Source: JADKAV01 sp037046735 (GTDB taxonomy: Bacteria > Actinomycetota > Actinomycetes > S36-B12 > UBA10799). Taken from it: DNA of 64,000 nucleotides. Positions within the stretch are counted from its first letter, which is position 1; the number at the start of each line of letters is the position of its first letter. A program made the translations under genes and the position numbers. Location of the stretch: assembly GCA_037046735.1 (NCBI GenBank), contig JBAOHC010000020.1, forward strand, positions 221,094 through 285,093, written 5' to 3'. Below are positions 34,717 to 44,428 of this stretch, piece by piece. The notes under the pieces are model-generated. The model made no database searches, was not told the DNA's origin, and saw nothing but the letters and a program-made list of their open reading frames with translations.

Positions 34717-35883
34717 TGACCACCGTGGAACTGCGCGACCAGCACGGCCCGGCGGCTGGCACCGGCCTCGTGGATGTGGAGATCGTCGTCCCGGTGTACA
34801 ACGAGGAGCGGGCGCTGCGAGCCAGCATCCTGGCACTGCACGCCTACTGCCGAACCATGCCGTGGCGGTCCCGCATCGTGATCGCTGACAACGCCAGCGT
34901 GGACTCGACTCCCGTTGTGGCGGTCCAGCTGGCCGACGAACTGCCCGACGTGACGTACCTGCGCCTGGACCAGAAGGGCCGCGGCCGGGCACTGCGGTTG
35001 GCCTGGTCATTGGCCAACGCCCGCGTGGTGGCCTACATGGACGTCGATCTGTCCACCGACTTGGCCGCCCTGCCCGTGCTGGTCGCGCCCCTGCTGTCCG
35101 GCCATTCCGACGTCGCGATCGGCACCCGCCTGAGCACGTCCTCGCGGGTCACCCGCGGCCACAAGCGCGAGTTCATCTCCCGCAGCTACAACCGGCTGCT
35201 GCGATGGACGCTGCGGTCGCGGTTCAGCGATGCGCAGTGCGGCTTCAAAGCCGTGCGCGCCGACCACATTCCCGTCCTGCTCGAGCATGTCCAGGACCAG
35301 GAGTGGTTCTTCGACACCGAACTGCTGGTCGTGGCCGAACGCAACGGCCTGCGCATCCACGAGGTGCCCGTCGACTGGGTGGACGACCCGGACTCCAGCG
35401 TGGACATCATGGCGACGGCGATGGCCGACATCCGCGGGATCACCCGGCTGGGCCGCGACATCGCCAACGGGGCGATCCGCTTCAGCGACGTCGCTCAGAC
35501 CGGCTCCGGCCAGGTCCTGCGCTTCATCGCCGTCGGGATCGCGTCCACCGCCCTGTACGCGGTGCTGTACCTGCTGGCGCGGATGGCGCTCGACCCGATC
35601 GCGGCGAACGTCCTCGCGCTGCTGCTGGCGACCGCGGCCAACACCGCCGTCAACCGCCGGTTCACCTTCGGCATCACCGGTCGGGATGGCTGGCTCACCC
35701 ACCAGGCCAAGGGCTACGCGGTCCTGGGCATCGCGCTTGATCATCACGACCACTGTCGCCGCGCTGCTGCCGGCCAGCACCGGCCGCACCGCCGAACTGG
35801 TGGCCCTGACGGCGGCCAACCTGTTCGCCACACTCGTGCGGTTCGTCCTGTTCCGCACCTGGATCTTCGGAGGTTCCCGATGA
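34716..35883 (+). pseudogene. Family 2 glycosyltransferase fused to a GtrA domain, one frameshift
   Basis: Membrane glycosyltransferase predicted to charge a polyprenyl phosphate (DPM1/GtrB-like). GT2 domain: VEIVVPVYNEERALRAS, VAYMDVDLSTDLAAL (DxD), GFKAVRADHIPVLLEHV. From about residue 270 a four-helix GtrA-type domain (FIAVGIASTALYAVLYLLAR; NTAVNRRFTFGITG). The C-terminal helix continues in another frame after an extra T near 35737 (GCGCTTGATC): LIITTTVAALLPAS to WIFGGSR. Starts at ATG 34716 in a TGATG overlap; stop overlaps the next start. Confidence 0.8.
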
Positions 35884-37689
35884 CCGCCGTACTCGATCGA
35901 CCCGTGCAGGCCTCCCACCCCACCGGCGCCCCCGCGCCCGCGACTGGACCCGGCCGGCTCTCGCAGTGCTCCTACTCGGCACGGCCGCCCTGTACCTCTG
36001 GGGGCTGTCCGGATGGGCCAACTCGTTCTACTCCGCAGCGGCCCAGGCCGGCTCGCAGAACTGGGAGGCGTTCTTCTTCGGCTCCTCCGACGCGGCCAAC
36101 TCCATCACGGTCGACAAGCCGCCGGCGGCGATCTGGGTGATGGCCCTGTCGGTGCGGATGTTCGGGCTGAACTCCTGGAGCATTCTGGTGCCGCAGGCCC
36201 TCATGGGCGTGGCTTCGGTGTACCTGCTCTACGCCTTCGTGGCCCGCTACTTCGGCAACCGGCCGGCCTGTTCGCCGGCGCGATCCTGGCCACCACACCC
36301 GCGGCCACCCTGATGTTCCGGTTCAACAACCCTGATGCCCTGCTCGTCCTGCTGCTGGTGGCCGGCACGTACGCCGTGGCCCGCGCGCTGGAACATGAGA
36401 AGCTGCGGTGGATCCTGATCGCGGCCGTCGCCGTGGGCTTCGCATTCCTCACCAAGAGCCTGCAGGCCTTCCTGGTCCTGCCCGGCTTCATCCTGGCGGT
36501 GCTGATCTACTCCCGGCGGCGGATCTCGATGCTGCTTCACCGCAGCGGTCGCCCTGATCGTCTCCGGCGGCTGGTGGCTGCTGACCGTCGAGCGGTGGCC
36601 GGCCTCCTCCCGGCCCTACATCGGCGGGTCGCAGACCAACTCGGCGCTGGAACTGATCCTGGGCTACAACGGCCTGGGCCGGATCACCGGCGACGAGGCC
36701 GGCAGCGTCGGCGGCGGCATGGGCTGGGGGACACCGAGCTGGCACCGCATGTTCGATGCGGGCTGGGCGGGGCAGATCGCCTGGCTGCTGCCGGCCGCCT
36801 TCGCCTCGATCCTCGTCGTGTGGTTCCTGAGCCGCGAGCGCATGCACCGCGTGGCCACCGTCTTGTGGGGCGGCTGGCTGGTGGTCACCTGGGCGACGTT
36901 CTCGTTCAGCCAGGGCATCATCCACGAGTACTACTCCGTGGCGCTGGCCCCTGCCATCGCCGCGCTGGTGGCCATGGCCACGGTCGTGCTGTACCGCCGT
37001 GGCGGGTTCGTCGGCCTGGGCGTGCTGCTGGGCGGCTCCGCGGTGTACGCCGCGCTGTTGCTGATGACCGCCAACTACGACTGGCTGGGCTGGATCGTGG
37101 GTGTCGTCGGGGTCGTGGCAGCGGTGGTCCTAGGCCTGGGCGACCTGACCCCGATGACGGTCCGCAAGGCCTTGGTGGGCGCCCTGGTCGCAGTCAGCCT
37201 GCTCGGACCGCTGTCCTTCAGCCTCGAGACGGCCTCGCGCGTCACCAGCGGATCGCTGCCCACTGCCGGTCCGAGCCTGGGTGCCAGCACCGGCCCGGGG
37301 GGCGGGACGCGTGGTCCCGCCGGTCAGGCGGGCGGTCCGGGTGGCTTGCTGAACAGCCCCGACGTGAGCAGCGAACTCGTCAGCGTGCTGAGCCAGGATG
37401 CGCGGACTTCACCTGGATCGCCGCGGGGATCGGCAGCCAGACCGCCGCCGGGTACCAACTGGCCACCGGATACCCGGTCATGGCGATCGGCGGGTTCAAC
37501 GGCAGCGATCCGTCGCCGACGCTGGAGCAGTTCCAGCAGTACGTCGCCGAGGGCAGGATTCATTACTTCATCGTCAGCGATATGGGTGGCCCCGGCGGGG
37601 GCGGCGGTTCAGCGATCAGCACCTGGGTGCAGCAGAACTTCGACTCCACCACCGTTGACGGCGTGACCCTGTACGACCTGTCGGCATGA
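35880..37689 (+). pseudogene. GT39/ArnT-like polyprenyl-sugar transferase, four frameshifts
   Basis: Integral membrane glycosyltransferase (PMT_2 family) that would use the lipid-linked sugar made by the neighbouring GT2. Order of pieces: MTAVLDRPVQASHP; RDWTRPALAVLLLGTAALYL to ITVDKPPAAIW (catalytic Asp-containing loop); GLFAGAILATTPAATLMFRF; TAAVALIVSGGWW and HEYYSVALAP; then DFTWIAAGIGSQTAAGYQLA to the C-terminal soluble domain. Shifts near 35938, 36263, 36538 and 37402. All segments expected of a ~600-residue protein are present. Confidence 0.8.
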
Positions 37690-38387
37690 TGGACGGTATG
37701 CCGGAGGCCAGGTTGCTCGTCGCAGACGATGAACCCACCATTCTCGATCTGCTCTGCGCCAGCCTCCGGCATGCCGGTTTCGAGGTGACTGCCGCCAGCG
37801 ACGGCCGGGAGGCGCTGAGCCTGGCCCGGTCCACCAGTCCCGATGTGCTGATCCTGGACGTCATGATGCCCGGCTATGACGGCTTCGAGGTCGTCACCCG
37901 GCTGCGTGCCGAGGGCCAGAGCGCCCCGGTGCTGTTCCTCACCGCCCGGGATGCGACGCAGGACAAGGTGACCGGCCTGAACTCCGGCGCCGACGACTAC
38001 GTCACCAAACCCTTCAGCCTCGACGAGGTGCTGGCCCGCATCCGGGCGCTCCTGCGCCGCACCGGCCATGTCAGCGCGCCGGCCGACCACATCCTGCGGG
38101 TGGCGGACATCGCCCTCGACCCCGACCGCCATGAGGTGCACCGGGCCGGTCAACTCATCGACCTCACCCCCACCGAATTCAACCTCCTGCGACTGTTCAT
38201 GGAGAACCCGAACATCGTCTTGAGCAAGACCACCATCCTCGACCGGGTCTGGAACTACACCTTCGACGGTGAGGCCGCCATCGTGGAGTCCTACATGTCC
38301 TACCTGCGCCGCAAGGTCGACGCCACGCAACCGCGTCTGCTGCATACGGTCCGCGGAGTGGGTTACGTCCTGAAGGAACCGCTCTGA
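37686..38387 (+). CDS. OmpR/PhoB-family response regulator
   Basis: Two-component regulator, about 233 residues. Receiver domain with acidic pair in LLVADDEPTILDLL, phospho-acceptor Asp in VLILDVMMPGYDGFE, conserved Thr/Ser and Lys in LTARDA and YVTKPFS; C-terminal winged-helix (LTPTEFNLLRLFMENPN, VVESYMSYLRRKVD-like, GVGYVLK). ATG 37686 overlaps the stop of the GT39 gene (ATGA); ATG 37698 is possible. Intact, unlike the three genes before it. Confidence 0.93.
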   Translation: MMDGMPEARLLVADDEPTILDLLCASLRHAGFEVTAASDGREALSLARSTSPDVLILDVMMPGYDGFEVVTRLRAEGQSAPVLFLTARDATQDKVTGLNSGADDYVTKPFSLDEVLARIRALLRRTGHVSAPADHILRVADIALDPDRHEVHRAGQLIDLTPTEFNLLRLFMENPNIVLSKTTILDRVWNYTFDGEAAIVESYMSYLRRKVDATQPRLLHTVRGVGYVLKEPL

Positions 38388-39733
38388 TGGCCCTGCGCCG
38401 GCTACTGCCCATCCTGACCGCTGCGCTGGTGGCCCTGGCGCTGCTCGTGGCCGGGGTGCTGGCCGCCACCGCGATGCGCAGCTACCTGCTGGATCAGGTG
38501 GACATGGCGCTGCTGCGTTCGCCCGCGAACTCCCCCAGCCCGCCGCCACCGCAGCCCAGCGGACAGTCCCCGCTGTCCAGCGACCTGTTCATCCAAGTGG
38601 CCGACAACACTGGGACGGTCGTCGATCAGCTCAGCAACCTGCCGGCGGGCCGTAGCGCCCCGGCGTTGCCCGTGATGACCCGCGCGGAGGTGATCGCCAC
38701 CAACGGTCAGCCGTTCACTGCCGACGGCTGGCGGGTGGTGGCTCGGCCCACCCCCACCGGCACGGTGATGGTCGCCCAGTCCTTGGCCGCTGTTGACGCC
38801 ACCGTGCGGCAGTTGGTGTGGCTGGAACTCGGCGTGGGGGTCCTCGTGCTGGCCGTGGTGGCCGCCCTGAGCACGGTGGTTGTGCGGCGCTCACTGCGGC
38901 CGTTGCAAGCTGTGGAGGACACGGCTCTGGCGATCAGCGGCGGCGACCTCACCCAGCGGGTACCCCAGCCCGCGGCGGGCACGGAGGCCGGCGATGTCGG
39001 CCTGGCACTCAACGCGATGCTGGACCGGCTGCAGCTCTCCTTCGACCAGCGCGAACAGGCCCTCGAGCAGGCCCGGGCCTCGGAGGTCCGCATGCGGCAG
39101 TTCATCGCCGACGCCAGCCATGAGTTGCGTACCCCGCTGACCGGCGTGCGCGGCACGGCGGAGTTGTACCGGCAGGGGGCCGTCCCGGCGGAGGCAGTGC
39201 CGCAGGCGTTCGGGGACATCGAGAGCCAGTCGCAACGGATGGGCCTGCTCGTGGACGAACTGCTGCTGCTGGCCCGTCTGGACGCCGAACGCCCTCTGGA
39301 CACGCGCCGCGTGGACCTACTGGGGGTGTGCTCGGAGGCGGTGCGCGGGTTCCCGGGCCGACCGGTGGTGTTGGACGTTGCCGCCGACAGCGAAGCGCCG
39401 ATGGTGCTCGGCGATGCCGGGCGGCTGCGCCAGGTCGTCGACAACCTCATCGGCAACGGGCTGCAGCACGGCCAAGGGACCGTCACCGTCACGGTCGGCA
39501 CCCAGGGCGGAGATGCCGTGATCGTGGTGCGCGACCAGGGTCCCGGAGTGCCGGCCCAGGACGCCGAGCGGGTGTTCGACCGGTTCTACCGCAGCGCCGG
39601 CGACCGGTCCCGGGCCAGCGGCGGGACCGGGCTGGGGCTGAGCATCGTGGCGGCCCTGGTGGCGGCGCACGGCGGGTCGGTCACCGTGACCGGAGCAGAA
39701 TTCACGGTGCGCCTCCCGCTTGCGGCACAGTAG
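38387..39733 (+). CDS. Sensor histidine kinase
   Basis: Membrane kinase of 448 residues paired with the response regulator (start overlaps its stop). N-terminal helix (LLPILTAALVALALLVAGVL), Pro-rich periplasmic loop with a sensor domain, second helix near residue 150, HAMP domain, H-box FIADASHELRTPLTGVRG (phospho-His), N-box VDNLIGNGLQHG, G1 VRDQGPGVP and G2 GGTGLGLSIV. Ligand unknown; linkage suggests control of the upstream glycosyltransferase genes. Confidence 0.93.
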   Translation: MALRRLLPILTAALVALALLVAGVLAATAMRSYLLDQVDMALLRSPANSPSPPPPQPSGQSPLSSDLFIQVADNTGTVVDQLSNLPAGRSAPALPVMTRAEVIATNGQPFTADGWRVVARPTPTGTVMVAQSLAAVDATVRQLVWLELGVGVLVLAVVAALSTVVVRRSLRPLQAVEDTALAISGGDLTQRVPQPAAGTEAGDVGLALNAMLDRLQLSFDQREQALEQARASEVRMRQFIADASHELRTPLTGVRGTAELYRQGAVPAEAVPQAFGDIESQSQRMGLLVDELLLLARLDAERPLDTRRVDLLGVCSEAVRGFPGRPVVLDVAADSEAPMVLGDAGRLRQVVDNLIGNGLQHGQGTVTVTVGTQGGDAVIVVRDQGPGVPAQDAERVFDRFYRSAGDRSRASGGTGLGLSIVAALVAAHGGSVTVTGAEFTVRLPLAAQ

Positions 39734-40137
39734 CGTCCACTCGATCATGTCGCGGTCGTCCACGGTAGGAATCGCCGTCGGGATTCCGGGGTCAACCAGC
39801 GACACGGCGTGGAAAGGACATTTCGGACAGAAAGCGGCGTTTCTCTCCACATCTGGTTGATCTTGGTCGGGCGCCAACCAGATGTGTAGACGGCGAACCA
39901 GGGCCGCCGACCTGAGGTTGATGGCTCGGTAGGCCGGAGCCCCTTGCTGGCGTTTGCGATCATGCGCGGTCAGGCCAGCGCATGTGCCGGACAGCGGGCC
40001 GCAGGCTCCCGAGCCTACCCAACGCTCGGTCTGCACAGAGCCCGCAACACGACAAACCAATCAATCTCATCCCTCCACAGGGGTTGCATCATTCGATCAT
40101 ATGTACTATCATTGGGGTAACAGGATGGGGGGCGGGT
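39734..40137. other. Non-coding region between the histidine kinase and DUF222/HNH remnant
   Basis: About 400 bases with no supportable gene. It holds one copy of a hairpin repeat (39849-39885). The A/T-richer segment before 40138 (TGTACTATCATTGGGG) is a possible promoter for the remnant. Confidence 0.5.
39849..39885. repeat. Hairpin repeat copy 1 (ACATCTGGTTG/CAACCAGATGT)
   Basis: Eleven-base perfect arms, 15-base spacer. A second copy with the same arms and a different spacer lies 1 kb away inside the DUF222/HNH remnant (40870-40899). Confidence 0.7.
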
Positions 40138-41288
40138 ATGACAGGGGGAGCTGATCGCCACTTTGAGACCCTGCCCGCCGACCAGCCGGGCGAGTGGACC
40201 ACCGGCCAACTCGAGGACCACCTGCCGGTGATCGTGGACCCGGAGGCCCGCACCGCCGCCCTACGCATGGAAGCGGTCGCCGCCTACGACGCCGCGCACG
40301 CCGCCCGCGCCCGGGTTTCCGGTCCACCGCGGACTGGCTGACCAAAACGACCGGCATGGCCCACGCCGGCGCGGTCGTGAACACCGCCCGGGCGCTGCGC
40401 GATGAACTGCCCGCCACGGCGGCGGGGCTGACCGGCGTAGGCGGATCAGCGAGGACCACGTCGCCGGGAACGAGCTGGCGTCCACCGCATGCTCGGCGCT
40501 GACTTCTCCACGATCGAGGCGGACGTCGTGAAGGTCGCGGCCATGTCCTCGGTGCGCGAACTCAGCGGCTGTGTGGATCTGCTCATCCAGCAGTACCAGC
40601 CCGACGCCTCCGACGACAAGACCACCGAAGCCACCCTCAAACGCAAACTGCACCTGTCCGTATCGTTGGACGGCTGGTGGCACCTGACCGGCCTGCTCGA
40701 CCCCGAGACCGGGGAACGTATCCGCGCCGCCCTGGACGTCTACGCCGACCCCACCGCCGCGGAAGACGACCCGAACCGCCGAGATGCGCCGCGCCGATGC
40801 CCTGGCCGAGATCGCCGACAAAGCTGTCGCCGACATCGACAGCCCCTCCGGATTGCGGCGTGACTGCATCATCTGGTTGACCGCCGAGCCAACCAGATGT
40901 CCACCGGCCTCGGCGTGCAATGGCCCTCCGGGGCGCTGATGACCCGCGCCGACGTCGACAAACTCACCTGCGCCACCACCCTCACCACCGTGTTGGGCGT
41001 CGACACCCCCACCGGCTGGCACCCGGTCAACGTCGGGCCAAGAACCCACCGCGTCGCGACCCGTGCAGAGCCAAAGCGCAGCACTCGAAGCCCGCGACGG
41101 CCCCACCTGCATCGCCGACGGCAGCAGAGTTCCTGCCAACCGCACCACGCCACCACCTCACCCACTGGAAACACGGCGGCCGCTCCGACATCAACAACTA
41201 CGGCCTCGTCTGCAGATGCCACCACAACGGACTCGAACTCGTGATCAACCCCGACGGCAGCTACACCCTCACCCGCCGACGACAATGA
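40138..41288 (+). pseudogene. DUF222 plus HNH endonuclease protein, degenerate
   Basis: Remnant of the actinobacterial DUF222-HNH family (13E12-repeat type). From ATG 40138 (MTGGADRHFETLPADQPGEW), fragments appear in order in changing frames: STADWLTKTTGMAHAGAVVN; RRISEDHVAGNELAS; TLKRKLHLSVSLDGWWHLTG; EMRRADALAEIADKAVADID; VQWPSGALMTRADVDKLTC; and the HNH core HHLTHWKHGGRSDINNYGL with CRCHHN. At least five frameshifts are needed. A hairpin repeat interrupts it near 40870. Such genes are often multicopy and mobile-like. Confidence 0.75.
40870..40899. repeat. Hairpin repeat copy 2 inside the DUF222/HNH remnant
   Basis: CATCTGGTTG and CAACCAGATG arms with a 10-base spacer. It falls at a point where the family protein has no matching segment, so it could be an insertion. 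Confidence 0.65.
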
Positions 41289-41310
41289 CCAGCCAGGCAC
41301 CACCGGGACC

Positions 41311-42969
41311 TCAGCGCGCTCGGTACGCTTCCACCAGCGTTGGCAGCGTCGGGTACACATGCCCGCCGATCCGGTCCAGCACAGGTGTGCGGGCAAGGAG
41401 GCCCTGCAGATCCATCTTGGCCCGCACCAGCGCGAACACGATCTCCTCGCGCTCCAGTTCGTCGGCCAGCGTCAGCAGGGCATCCACTCCGGTGCTGTCG
41501 ATCTCGATGATGGCCTCGCACTGCAACGCGAACCATTGCACGTCGTCACGCTGGCCGATCATGATCCGGGCGTTTGCCAGGAAGTTCTCGGCGTTGGCGA
41601 AGAACAGCGGGGAGTCGTAGCGGAAGATCAGCAGGCCCGGTTCCTCTCGCGCGTCGGGGAAGTCCGCCACGTCGTGCATGCCGGCCAGATCCGGCACGAA
41701 ACCCAGTACCGCGGAATGTGGACGAGCGACCTCCCACAGGAGCAGCAGCACCGACAGGCCGACCGCCACCAACACGCCATAGAGGACCCCGACCACCAGC
41801 ACACCTGCCGTGGTGATGATCGCCAGCCAGAACTCCGAACGCCGGAACGACCACAGCCGGCGGAAGTCGTCGACATCGATCAACATCAGCGCCGCATAGA
41901 TCACCAGTGCACCGAGAGCGGCCTGTGGCACCACCTCCAGCAGTGGCCCCGCCACGAGCAGCACGATGGCCAGGAATCCGCAGGCAGCGATGGAGTAACC
42001 CTGATCGGTCGCCCCGCTCGCCCTGGCAACAGCCGATCGCGACCCGCTGGTCGACACCGGCATCCCCCGGAAGAGGCCCGCGGCGACATTCACCATTGAC
42101 AGCGCGCGAAGTTCGGTCTGCGGGATGAGGGCCGGTTCGTCCACCTGCCGGAACGCCCGACCCGTCAGAGTGGAGTCGGCGTAGGCGACGAGCAGCACCC
42201 CGAACGCCGCGATGAACAGCGACCCCCAGATGTCCGCCGGGACCAGCGGCAGGGCCGGCATCGGCAGACCGGCGGGCACATCCCCGAGCAGTCGCACCGG
42301 ATGTCCCCGCTGGGACAGCAGCCAGGCGGCGCCGACCCCGACAACCAGGGCCAGCAGCGGGGCGAAGGCTTTGACCCGAGTGCGGCTCAGCAGGGCCATG
42401 GTGAGCAGCACCGGAGACGTCACGAGCAGGGCGGACCACTGGATGGATGCCTGAGTGAGCACCCAGAGGTGCTCGAAAACAGTGTCCGACTCGGCCGGCG
42501 ACGCACCGAGGGCCTTATCCAATTGACTGTTGATCATGAGCACCGCGATGCCAGCCATGTAGCCAACCAGGATGGGCTTGGAGAGCAGGTCGGCGACGAA
42601 GGACAATCGCAGCGTGGCCGCCACCAAGCCGACGATGCCGACCGCCACCGCCAGGGCAGCTGCGATGTTCGCCGCGTCCGCCCGGCCCGTGGCCACTACC
42701 GGGGCAATCACGGCCGCGGCCAACACCGCGACGCTGGATTCGGGGCCGAAACTGAGCCACCGGGAGGTGCCCAGCAGGGCGTACAGCGGCAAGCTGATCA
42801 GTGCCGCCCACAGGCCCTGCACCGGCGAGAGGCCGGCGATGATGGCGTACGCCATGACCTGCGGCACCAAGTAGGCGGTGACCGTCAAGCCAGCGATCAG
42901 GTTGTGCCGCGCGAGCGGGTGCAACTGGCCGTTCAGGCCGGGCAGCCATCCGCGCAGAGCACCCCTCAC
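41311..42969 (-). CDS. SulP family anion transporter with STAS domain
   Basis: Membrane carrier for sulfate, bicarbonate or related anions, 552 residues. N-terminal SulP signature LIAGLTVTAYLVPQVMAYAI and PVQGLWAALISLPLYALLG; ten or more hydrophobic segments; a cytoplasmic STAS domain from about residue 430 (GLLIFRYDSPLFFANAENFL, IIEIDSTGVDALLTLADEL). The conserved Ser/Thr of STAS is present in IDSTGVD. Stop is 22 bases from the convergent HNH remnant. Confidence 0.92.
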   Translation of the reverse strand: MRGALRGWLPGLNGQLHPLARHNLIAGLTVTAYLVPQVMAYAIIAGLSPVQGLWAALISLPLYALLGTSRWLSFGPESSVAVLAAAVIAPVVATGRADAANIAAALAVAVGIVGLVAATLRLSFVADLLSKPILVGYMAGIAVLMINSQLDKALGASPAESDTVFEHLWVLTQASIQWSALLVTSPVLLTMALLSRTRVKAFAPLLALVVGVGAAWLLSQRGHPVRLLGDVPAGLPMPALPLVPADIWGSLFIAAFGVLLVAYADSTLTGRAFRQVDEPALIPQTELRALSMVNVAAGLFRGMPVSTSGSRSAVARASGATDQGYSIAACGFLAIVLLVAGPLLEVVPQAALGALVIYAALMLIDVDDFRRLWSFRRSEFWLAIITTAGVLVVGVLYGVLVAVGLSVLLLLWEVARPHSAVLGFVPDLAGMHDVADFPDAREEPGLLIFRYDSPLFFANAENFLANARIMIGQRDDVQWFALQCEAIIEIDSTGVDALLTLADELEREEIVFALVRAKMDLQGLLARTPVLDRIGGHVYPTLPTLVEAYRAR

Positions 42970-42988
42970 ACGCTAAGCATGCCGTGGA

Positions 42989-43612
42989 TCAGCCGTAATA
43001 GGCGTTTGCCCAGCCGAGGTAGGGACCCCACTCGTTGATCTCGTGCCAGTCCATGATCTCCACGGCGCCGCCCGGCACGTTGGTCACGACCTTGCCGTCA
43101 CCGATGTACACGGCGATGTGGCCGGCCGGGTGCGAGGTCCGCCAGAACATCTGAGCTCCGACGGGGATGTCCTTGCTGCCGGGGTGAGCCACACCGGCGC
43201 CCTGCGCGCGACTCCACTGGGCCAGGGCCGTGGACGTACGGGCGCCCGTCGCACCGAATGCATCGTCGGCCAGGCGCAGGCACTGGTTGGAATAGCCGCC
43301 GACGCCGGAACGGGCCCACGACACCAGTCGGGCCGCGGCCTCCTTGGACGTGTAGGTGGTGCCGAAGGTCCGGATGCCGTTGGCTCTGGCCGCTCGTTCG
43401 GCGGCCCGGACGCGGTCCTGCTTGGCCCACTGCGCAGCAGACGCGAAGTCGGTGTCACCGGCCACCTGCAATCGGGGGGCGGCGGTGGCTGCGGCGGCCG
43501 AGGGGGCCGTCAGCGGCAGAACGGGTTCATCGGGGGTCACGGCAGCGACACTCGTGGCCATCAAGGGCACGGCGACTGCACCCGCGATCAGCGATACGGT
43601 GCTGCGCTTCAC
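42989..43612 (-). CDS. Secreted Cys/His (NlpC/CHAP-like) protein, paralogue 2 of 3
   Basis: Exported protein of 207 residues. GTG 43612 with AGGAG upstream gives VKRSTVSLIAGAVAVPLMAT (signal peptide). A longer Ala/Arg-rich linker precedes the shared domain: QCLRLADDAFGATGA, VGAQMFWRTSHPAGHIAVYI, VTNVPGGAVEIMDWHEINEW, GPYLGWANAYYG. The Cys and His of the presumed dyad are kept. It lies 92 bases from paralogue 3 (same strand), so these two are a tandem duplicate. Confidence 0.75.
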   Translation of the reverse strand: MKRSTVSLIAGAVAVPLMATSVAAVTPDEPVLPLTAPSAAAATAAPRLQVAGDTDFASAAQWAKQDRVRAAERAARANGIRTFGTTYTSKEAAARLVSWARSGVGGYSNQCLRLADDAFGATGARTSTALAQWSRAQGAGVAHPGSKDIPVGAQMFWRTSHPAGHIAVYIGDGKVVTNVPGGAVEIMDWHEINEWGPYLGWANAYYG

Positions 43613-43681
43613 GGTGATCAACTCCTGTGGTCGTTTCGGTCTCCCGCAGAGTGGTGATGCCCGCACCACTGCACGGCCAAG

Positions 43682-43697
43682 CGTGAAATGAATCACC
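43682..43697. promoter_or_regulatory. CRP-type site upstream of secreted paralogue 2
   Basis: CGTGAAATGAATCACC: GTGA-N6-TCAC, 70 bases before the GTG start. A second inverted repeat GTGGTG-N7-CACCAC lies at 43651-43669 between it and the gene. Confidence 0.5.
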
Positions 43698-43788
43698 TGA
43701 TCGTCAATAGGTTCTGACGACTGCAGCAGACACGGCGAAGGACCCGGTGCCCCTCAACACCGAGCCCTTCGCCAGCTCTATGGGTGGC

Positions 43789-44358
43789 TTAGCCGTAGTA
43801 CGGTTCGGCCCAGCCCAGGTAGGGTCCCCAGTCATTCATCCGGGTCCAGTCGATCTTCTTCACAGCGCCGCCGGGCATGTTCGTCACGGCCTTGCCGTTG
43901 CCGACGTACGTGGCGATGTGCCCAGCCGGGTTGGAGGTCCTCCAGAACATCTGAGCACCGACAGGTGGTTTGCGGTCACCCGGATGGGCGTAGCCGTGGT
44001 TCTTGGCCCGTTTCCACTGCGACAGCGCAGTACCCGTGCGCCCACCCTTGGGCTGGTATGCGTTGTCGGCCAGCCGTAGGCAGCCGTTGTGGTACCCGCT
44101 GACGCCCTTCTGCGCCCAATTCTCGAGACGGTCGGCCGCCCGGGTCGGGCTGTACGTGGTGCCCCTGGTGCGCATGGCGACTGAACCCATGGCCTTCGTC
44201 TTCGCGGACTTCGACTTCTTGGCCGGCTTCGCCTTCTTCGGCGAGGCGGCTGCCGCGGTCGTCTCGGAGGGGACGAGCGCACTGGCCGGAGCGGCGGCGA
44301 AGCCCGTCAACAGCACGGGGGCGGCCAGGGCAAGGGCAAGCGGGGTTCTGTGACGCAT
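43789..44358 (-). CDS. Secreted Cys/His (NlpC/CHAP-like) protein, paralogue 3 of 3
   Basis: Exported protein of 189 residues from ATG 44358 (MRHRTPLALALAAPVLLTGF, signal peptide to about residue 28), followed by a Lys-rich linker (KKAKPAKKSKSAKTKA) that could bind teichoic acid or DNA, then GCLRLADNAYQPKGGRTGTA, VGAQMFWRTSNPAGHIATYV, VTNMPGGAVKKIDWTRMNDW and GPYLGWAEPYYG. Same Cys/His layout as its paralogues. Two CRP-type palindromes lie upstream. Confidence 0.75.
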   Translation of the reverse strand: MRHRTPLALALAAPVLLTGFAAAPASALVPSETTAAAASPKKAKPAKKSKSAKTKAMGSVAMRTRGTTYSPTRAADRLENWAQKGVSGYHNGCLRLADNAYQPKGGRTGTALSQWKRAKNHGYAHPGDRKPPVGAQMFWRTSNPAGHIATYVGNGKAVTNMPGGAVKKIDWTRMNDWGPYLGWAEPYYG

Positions 44359-44428
44359 GACGGGGTTTCAACTCCTGAGGGGGGAATCTCTGACACCCCT
44401 GTCATGCCCGTCTCACATGTGGATCAAG

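Noticed and set aside
35880..37689. Programmed frameshifting as an explanation for the GT39 shifts
   Set aside because: Four shifts at sites without slippery heptamers or shared signals, and in differing directions, do not fit a programmed mechanism.
43651..43669. GTGGTG-N7-CACCAC inverted repeat as a separate operator
   Set aside because: Six-base arms in GC-rich DNA occur by chance; kept only as a note beside the CRP-type site.
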